DNA of 64,000 bases, taken from NCBI GenBank assembly GCA_958450325.1, contig OY288243.1, positions 22,970,844 to 23,034,843 on the forward strand, written 5' to 3'. This document shows, one piece after another, positions 59,060-64,000 of the stretch. Each line of letters starts with the position of its first letter. Within the stretch, counting starts at the first letter, position 1. The notes under the pieces are model-generated. The model was not told where the DNA came from and did not search any database. It was given only the letters and a program-made list of their open reading frames with translations. This DNA comes from Agrostemma githago (taxonomy: Eukaryota > Streptophyta > Magnoliopsida > Caryophyllales > Caryophyllaceae). Both the position numbers and the translations under genes were made by a program.

Positions 59060-59345
59060 GAGAAATGGCTTCGGTTATTTGTTACGAACCGAAGCCTTTA
59101 ATGTAGTCTTAGCTTCGGTTATAGTCATCAGCCGCAGCCTTTTATCAACCTTTGGCTTCGGTTCCCATTAAACAACTGAAGCCAAAAGTACTTTTGGCTA
59201 CGGTTCATCCCAACAACCGAAACCTTTACCAGTTTTTTTGCTTCAATTCACAACCGAAGCCACAACTCATAGACTTAATGCTACGCCTTGATTTTCTACG
59301 CCTATATAACCGTAGCCATATGTTCCTTTTAACCGTAGCCATAAG
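59060..59345. repeat. Right subterminal hairpin repeats of the CACTA element
   Basis: Six units, for example GGCTTCGGTT...AACCGAAGCC (about 59067-59095), GGCTTCGGTT...AACTGAAGCC, GGCTACGGTT...AACCGAAACC, and the terminal AACCGTAGCC repeats. Mirrors the left end. Confidence 0.75.
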
Positions 59346-59365
59346 CGGTTTTTGTACTAGTGTTG

Positions 59366-59837
59366 GTGGAGTACGGTTTGGTGTCGGATGGGCACACCTA
59401 GACATAACTTTATAGTGTGGCTGGCTGTACAAGGACGATTGCTCACACAAGACCGCTTGTTGGTTTTTGGGATCATTAGTGGCAATAGATGCTATTTATG
59501 TGGGATGCAGGCGGAATGTCATGATCATTTGTACTGGGAATGCCTGTATGCTGCACAGGTCCATAAGTTGATGCAGGATTGGGTGCGGATGGATTTACCA
59601 ATGAAGGATTTGCTGACTTATTGTGCGCGCCTGATAGACAAAATAGGGTGTAGGAAACAGTACATTGCTGTTGTGATATGCGCTGTAATGTATGGGGTTT
59701 GGATGGAGCGGAATAGATGTTGGAAGGAAGGGTGGGTGAGAAGGTCGCATGTGCTGATGCATGACCTAAAGTCAGAGGTAGAATGTAGGGTGAGTAGGAG
59801 AATAGGGAAAATTCATAAAATTTGGAATAGAAACTGA
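59366..59837 (+). pseudogene. LINE ORF2 remnant, part 2: zf-RVT end
   Basis: Continues the plus-strand LINE after the CACTA element. From 59388 it reads TPRHNFIVWLAVQGRLLTQD, then the zinc cluster CYLCGMQAECHDHLYWEC, and ends IHKIWNRN with TGA at 59837. The final part of ORF2 of LINEs without RNase H. Confidence 0.8.
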
Positions 59838-59920
59838 TGTATATGAAATAGTGTGTACTTGGTGAGATTGATCATATCAATATATATTTACATTTTACCA
59901 AAAAAAAACACAATTGTTTT

Positions 59921-60061
59921 ACTAGTTCCTATGAGGTTTGCTTTTGTCCTATCCTTGGTAAATTTTCCGTTATAAATTTGTGATGAATATCTTCGTCACA
60001 AACGAGAATTTGTGGTCCGTATCATGTAGCTACCCTTGTGATGGATAAAATTTTTGTAGTG
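59921..60061. mobile_element. CACTA-like right terminus
   Basis: Ends AAAATTTTTGTAGTG at 60061, whose reverse complement CACTACAAAAATTTT is a standard CACTA end. Subterminal GTGATGGAT and GATGAATATCTTCGTCACAA fit the type. Possible partner at 52469. Confidence 0.45.
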
Positions 60062-60827
60062 AGTAAGAGGTGGAAAGTATTGTGAAGCAAATAGAGCACA
60101 TATATAATGATGATGGTGATAAACACTAGGCATAAAAACCCGGCCTCATGCGGATTCAAACTCACAGTTACGACATTTTTTTTATTTTCTAGTTATAGCA
60201 ACATCTGATCAATCTCCCAAATTGCACCAAAAAAGAAGAGAAGAGAAAAGACCTTGTTTTGGTAAAAAATTACCGGGTCTACGATATCGGTTGCGGGTCA
60301 AAGCGATCGTCCTATAACTATGGTCGACAAAATTGAGTCGTATCTAGCGAACGAAAACAACGAAGAAGAAAAGGAACACACACAACGTTTTGGTGACGCG
60401 GAAACCCGATGTCGGAAAAAACCGCGGGGGGAGTCGGAATCCCGCCAAAATTCTACTATGAACTTGAATGAGTGAAGGAAAGAACACAAATACAAGTAAT
60501 TTTACTATAATTCTGACTTTGATGGATTGTGGGTAAGTTATCTTGGAATGGGTATTTCTGGATGATCCCTTTGAATGTCTCCTCCTTCCCTTTTATACAG
60601 TTGCTCATCGTTATCTTCCTCCTTTATGGGTGATCTTCAGCATTCAATCCCCATTATTACCTTTGATTGTGTTGACTACCGTTACAATTCTTGCCTTTAC
60701 TCCCTTCTTCCCCTCCTAGTCTACTGGCAGATTCCTTTCTCTTCTGGAAATAGTTGTTGCCTCCTTTCTGTTGTATGGGCTAGGTTTTATTTTGTCTATT
60801 GGGCTGGTTTGATTGTGTGGCCCATAG
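60062..60827. other. Unassigned sequence, possibly part of a Copia-type LTR
   Basis: No gene seen. The stretch near 60385-60440 (TTTTGGTGACGCGGAAACCC, then AAAAAACCGCGGGG) resembles a motif I know from leaders or LTRs of plant Copia elements, but no ends were found. Confidence 0.3.
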
Positions 60828-61489
60828 TGTTCCGGTCACGGAAACAATTCACCCGGCCTAGGATCCGGGCTTGTCTAATCGGGTTAATTGCGAACGACTG
60901 ATCGTTTGACTTCCCTTGGTCTCCCCTTTCTCTCACTCCTTAGATCGGACCTTCCCGGCGGAAGTGGCCTGCTCCCTGCACAATGAACGCACGGGGCCTC
61001 GGAGGTTGTCCGAGGAAACCCTCTCCGATGCCTAAGTCAGTCCGTGAAATGCCTTGGCGAACCTAGCTCGTGAGGAACTAGGTGGCGTTTTAGGAGTAAG
61101 AGTCTAGAGAGAGAAAAATCCAACCCCCCTCATGTGGGAAATGGGGAGGTATTTATACCTTCCCACAAGAGAGAGAAGAGAAAGAGGAACGGTTGGATGG
61201 GAGAGTGACAAGTGGTGGCCTCCCATCCCTCCATTCCCAATTACCTTAGGCAAAATGACGGATGGGTCCTTGGTTCCCTTTTGGCTTTATTCAGGCGGGG
61301 ATGCCCTGGACGCAGGCGGCAGGCCTGGTCTACTCCGTTTGGCGGACGGCCCAAGGAATTGGGGCCACACTTGGAGATTCCAGTAACTGATGGGAAAAGC
61401 TGCCGGACAGATCCTTCCCCCTTCTTGGGGCTCGGTCGCCTTGGGGCCCGATTGGCGGGCGGCCAATGACAGGCAACCAACCCTCATCA
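60828..61489 (-). repeat. 3' LTR of Tat2 (662 bp)
   Basis: TGTTCCGGTC ... CCCTCATCA on the plus strand; on the minus strand it starts TGATGAGGG like Tat1. Clearly homologous to the Tat1 LTR but well diverged. Confidence 0.9.
61150..61228 (-). promoter_or_regulatory. Tat2 LTR promoter: TATA plus covaried dyad
   Basis: TATAAATA on the minus strand at 61150-61157. Upstream, GGATGGGAG (61195-61203) and CTCCCATCC (61220-61228) are exact reverse complements. In Tat1 the arms are GAGTGGATGAG/CTCATCCACTC, so both arms changed while pairing was kept. Confidence 0.6.
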
Positions 61490-61766
61490 ATTGGCCCTCG
61501 CTGGCTGAGGAGGAACGGGGTTCCAGCTCGGCGATGTATTTCCCTAGGACAGCGGGAGGTTGCCTCTTTGGGTACTTGCATTTAATGCGTCGCATATTCC
61601 CGAGGGAACATGCTTTAACTTCTCTGGGCACGCAGGGAGTTCAAGCGTCCTTTGTTATGATTACCTTCCTCTGCATAGAGAATTTTTGGGCAGCGTGCCG
61701 CTTCGCTGATTGGCTTTCTCCCTCGCAGAGGTGGTTGGGGTGTCATTAATGCGATATTTTCCTTAG

Positions 61767-61773
61767 TATAAAA
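61767..61773 (+). promoter_or_regulatory. TATA box of Tat2 aORF-B
   Basis: TATAAAA about 70 bp before the ATG, matching the Tat1 position (19438-19445). Confidence 0.55.
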
Positions 61774-61841
61774 CCTTTAGCTTCCCTGATTACTTTGTGC
61801 TTCATTCCACCCTCAATCTTTACACTTTCTTCATCTTAAAC

Positions 61842-62423
61842 ATGGCTTGGATTAAGAAAAGTATTGTCCGCCGCGGAGTTAAACACGTTTCCTTTATCTT
61901 CAGAGGATTTTGGCGACTTAGATATGCACGAGCTGCTTATTTAACTGTCCGCCGGAGCCGTTGCTCCCGACTTCGCCTTCGCCGGAGGAGAGGGAAGGCC
62001 TCTGTCAGGATGGGCAAGCGCCCTAGGAGGTCCTCTCCTCCTGCCGTGCCTAGATTTAGGCGTTGCCCCCAGGGAGGGGGCTGCTATGACAGGGGGTGCC
62101 ATGAGTGTTTCCCATGGCTGCACCCTGAACAATTTGGCCCTAACTCCGATACCGACTCTTCCCTGGAGTCGGGCCCTTCTTCGCCTGTAAAGAAAACAGG
62201 CTGTCGCACTTGCGACGATTCTCGAGCCGTCCCTTTTGGAAGGGATTGGGAAGACAGCAGCCGTGATTCCGACGACAGTGAAGGCCTCGGCTGCCTGAGT
62301 GATAGGGGCGAGGATGGGGCTGCAACTGACCCCTTTCTGGATTCCCCAAGTTGGGACTGGGGTTCGGCTCTCGGGAGCCCAGGCAGTCCTGGAGATTACT
62401 CTCCAGATTTGGGGGACGACTAG
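61842..62423 (+). CDS. Antisense gene aORF-B of Tat2, Arg-rich/acidic protein of unknown family
   Basis: 193 residues from ATG at 61842 to TAG at 62421-62423, intact. Antisense to the element. N-terminus MAWIKKSIVRRG with dense Arg to about residue 75; then GGGCYDRGCHECFPWLHPEQ; then ESGPSSP, GCRTCDD, GRDWEDSSRDSDDSEG; and an acidic tail with DWGS and SPGDYSP. Nearly the same arrangement as in Tat1, with about half the residues identical. Five Cys in C-x4-C-x2-C and C-x2-C could bind metal. No signal peptide or membrane segment. Family unknown to me; it is a real gene by conservation, with function open. Confidence 0.75.
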   Translation: MAWIKKSIVRRGVKHVSFIFRGFWRLRYARAAYLTVRRSRCSRLRLRRRRGKASVRMGKRPRRSSPPAVPRFRRCPQGGGCYDRGCHECFPWLHPEQFGPNSDTDSSLESGPSSPVKKTGCRTCDDSRAVPFGRDWEDSSRDSDDSEGLGCLSDRGEDGAATDPFLDSPSWDWGSALGSPGSPGDYSPDLGDD

Positions 62424-62710
62424 GCCTGCGTGGTAGGGCCTTTAATTTCTGTCAGGCTGGAATTTTTCCACGCCTTATGTAATTTTTCTTTCATGTATGC
62501 CTTATGATGTATCTTCCGCTTGCGGTGTTTTCAATGAAATGGATATTTTGCGTTTTTGAATTTTTAATATGGGTTTATTAATATTTATTTATTTGTTATC
62601 ATTCTTTTTCTTGGGAAGCTGCCTAGGGCAACCCTTCCCAGAGGTGACACGTGGACCGCAGCCTTTGGGCGAATTTCAAAGGGTTGAGTGACTCTTGCCA
62701 TGCCTTTCTC

Positions 62711-62716
62711 TATAAG
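62711..62716 (+). promoter_or_regulatory. TATA box of Tat2 aORF-A
   Basis: TATAAG in CTCTATAAGAGTG, about 255 bp before the ATG, corresponding to 18438-18445 in Tat1. Confidence 0.5.
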
Positions 62717-62966
62717 AGTGATCCACTATCCATCACTCTCCTCTTTTCCAATCTTTCTTCTCTTTTGACATCTCTCATTCTTTCTTTCTTGTCAAAAACC
62801 TTGGAGTATTGACGAATCGTATCCTTTTCTTGCATCTCCATTTCTCTGAGACTTCTTTCTTCGGGCTTGCGGCGCGTTGTCAGGCGATCTTAGGTCAGAT
62901 TTTCATCCTCCACTCTCTTTTTCTCTTCGATTTCCTTTTTTTTTTTCCGCATCTTTTAGAGTAATC

Positions 62967-63984
62967 ATGTCTGGAACCCGAGAAAGGATTTTGCCCTTCA
63001 CTGACCCACCAAAGAGGGGAGAAGGGATGGACTTCGCCTCCTCCTCTAGGGAGGTTGGCCTTGAGGATGAGCGTTCGTCGGGAAGTGGGGGCGGCAATTC
63101 TCCTGACCCCCCTTCGTATGATGCTGTTGATTCAGACGACGAGGCGCTGGAAGTTGACCCTTCCAGAACTTCCGGCCCCCTCGTTCGTCGGGAAAGGGGT
63201 AGGGTTTATTACCTAGATAAGGTTAAATACCGCATCCCTCTGAGTACTTTTCCCGACCCGAAAAATCGGGAGGTGATCCTTGCTAAGAACGCTGCCGTTG
63301 TGATTGAGCGGCTCTATAATTTCGGGGAAGGGTATACTGTTGTTATCCCCGACGAAAAAGATACGGTATGCAACCCACCGGATGGGTGCATAGCTGTTTA
63401 CCACAAATGTCTGGAATTCGGCCTTCGTTTCCCCCTACACCCTGCTTTAGAGGAGATCTTCAGGCGCATGAACGTCGCCGTCGCGCAGCTGACAGCCACA
63501 GCTGTCAGGGCGCTGATTTCATATGTATGGACCTGCCTTTTCCACCACATGGAGCCTTCTATCGACGCCCTGCGGTTCATGGTGGGCTTGCAGATGGTTT
63601 CATCTGGGAGTACGGGCTCCCCTGGTTATTGGTCCCTCCTGAGGCAGAAGGGACATTGTTTGGTGTGGCCTGGTATGGACAGCTTGAGGGATTGGAAGAA
63701 CAACTTCATTTATATACACAGCACCCATGGGTGGAGGATTCCTCGTCACTTCAGAAACCACGTCCATACCAGGATGGAGACTCCTGAGGAGTACCACCCT
63801 GGCGTGGGTGGGAAGGCCTTGGAGGTTAAGTTAAGTGAGAAGGAGAAGGAGTTGACGGCCTACTTTGCAGGCCATACTAACAAGTATGGGGCGTACGGCC
63901 CCACCTTATGGCTCCCTCATGCGGAGCTTTTAGCGACTGACAATTATCTGACTCGGCTGGGCATGAATCCGGGTCTGGATAAAG
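62967..63984 (+). CDS. Antisense gene aORF-A of Tat2, exon 1
   Basis: Open frame of 339 codons plus one base from ATG at 62967 (MSGTRERILPFTDPP) to the donor AAAG/GTAGTT at 63984/63985; the same donor and phase as in Tat1. Core blocks PPDGCIAVYHKCLEFGLRFP, MNVAVAQLTATAVRALI and GSPGYWSLLRQKG are nearly unchanged, while the N-terminal acidic Ser-rich part has small indels in multiples of three. This pattern is what selection on protein sequence leaves. Exon 2 with the coiled coil should start just past the window. Domain relation as for aORF-A of Tat1. Confidence 0.8.
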
Positions 63985-64000
63985 GTAGTTCAGGAGTGCT

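Larger units (their letters stand above)
55849..59362. mobile_element. Non-autonomous CACTA element carrying gene fragments
   Basis: Starts CACTAGTACAAAAAA and ends TTTTTGTACTAGTG, perfect terminal inverted repeats. 3 bp TSD TTG at 55846-55848 and 59363-59365, inside the LINE. Subterminal regions (55876-56100 and 59060-59345) are filled with AACCGTAGCC / GGCTACGGTT hairpins. No transposase is seen. The interior has an exon-like piece of a SEC14-type gene. Confidence 0.9.
53450..59906 (+). mobile_element. LINE (L1 type), 5' truncated, split by a CACTA element
   Basis: Flanked by a 14 bp TSD AACACAATTGTTTT (53436-53449 and 59907-59920), with an A-run just before the right copy. Without the CACTA insertion it is about 2.9 kb. 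It starts inside the endonuclease domain, the usual result of incomplete reverse transcription. Confidence 0.9.
60828..64000 (-). mobile_element. Tat2: second, diverged member of the Tat1 family (right part outside window)
   Basis: 3' LTR at 60828-61489, then, moving toward the element's 5' side, polypurine tract, aORF-B, aORF-A. Orientation is opposite to Tat1. Gag-pol would lie right of the window. The left flank of the LTR gives the predicted TSD CATAG (60823-60827). Confidence 0.9.

Noticed and set aside
52469..60061. A clean CACTA element from 52469 to 60061
   Set aside because: The termini look right, but the 3 bp flanks (CTA and AGT) disagree and the subterminal sequences are unlike. 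Kept only as weak separate termini.
1..64000. Host genes, tRNA, rRNA, CRISPR or bacterial operon features
   Set aside because: No intact non-transposon gene is recognisable. The only host-like sequence is a captured exon fragment in the CACTA element. Nothing resembles a CRISPR array.

Overview
This is plant nuclear DNA, almost certainly a flowering-plant heterochromatic or intergenic region. Every coding region I can read belongs to a transposable element; I see no intact host gene, rRNA, tRNA or CRISPR. The evidence for a plant is two Ty3/Gypsy elements of the Tat/Ogre type (two RNase H domains each, plus extra genes on the antisense strand), a Copia element with an initiator-Met-type primer site, L1-type LINEs with a zf-RVT domain, and a CACTA transposon. 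The species cannot be fixed from the sequence.

The window is a stack of nested insertions. Intact target-site duplications (TSDs) resolve most of it. Left part: (i) 1-7770, a non-autonomous Tat-related LTR element (A), minus strand, with no coding capacity; its left LTR is cut by the window edge. (ii) 7771-7862 plus 23632-24549, pieces of what looks like one LTR of another element. It is split by (iii) a 3.5 kb solo LTR (7863-8182 plus 20434-23631, TSD TTGTC), which is itself split by (iv) a complete 12.2 kb Tat element, here Tat1 (8183-20428, plus strand, TSD ATTCT). Middle: (v) element B (24550-46928, minus strand), a decayed Ogre/Tat-like element, split in its protease region by (vi) a young 10.2 kb Copia (31320-41499, minus strand, TSD ATTGG). 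B in turn lies against (vii) another Tat-type LTR fragment (46929-48296). Right part: a LINE on minus (49167-52468), a LINE on plus (53450-59906, 14 bp TSD) split by a 3.5 kb CACTA element (55849-59362, TSD TTG), and at the edge the 3' end of a second member of the Tat1 family (Tat2, 60828-64000, minus strand).

The most interesting biology is in the Tat1/Tat2 family. Besides gag-pol, each copy carries two genes on the opposite strand between pol and the 3' LTR, each with its own TATA box. aORF-A is a 782-residue product with one 79 bp intron; it resembles the putative gypsy-type transposon domain proteins and has a long coiled coil. aORF-B is a roughly 194-residue protein with an Arg-rich N-terminus, a conserved Cys block and an acidic Ser/Asp C-terminus; I do not recognise it. 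Both are conserved between two clearly diverged copies. Element B instead carries a different antisense gene, of plant-mobile-domain type. In both elements pol and the antisense gene converge.

A second signal is regulatory. In five different LTR types here, a dyad-symmetric motif or cluster sits upstream of the LTR TATA box. The dyad sequences differ, but the symmetry is kept, including compensated changes between Tat1 and Tat2. A third is a 934 bp perfect-length inverted duplication of the reverse transcriptase region inside the young Copia, flanked by a 27 bp direct repeat, which looks like a strand-switch error during reverse transcription.
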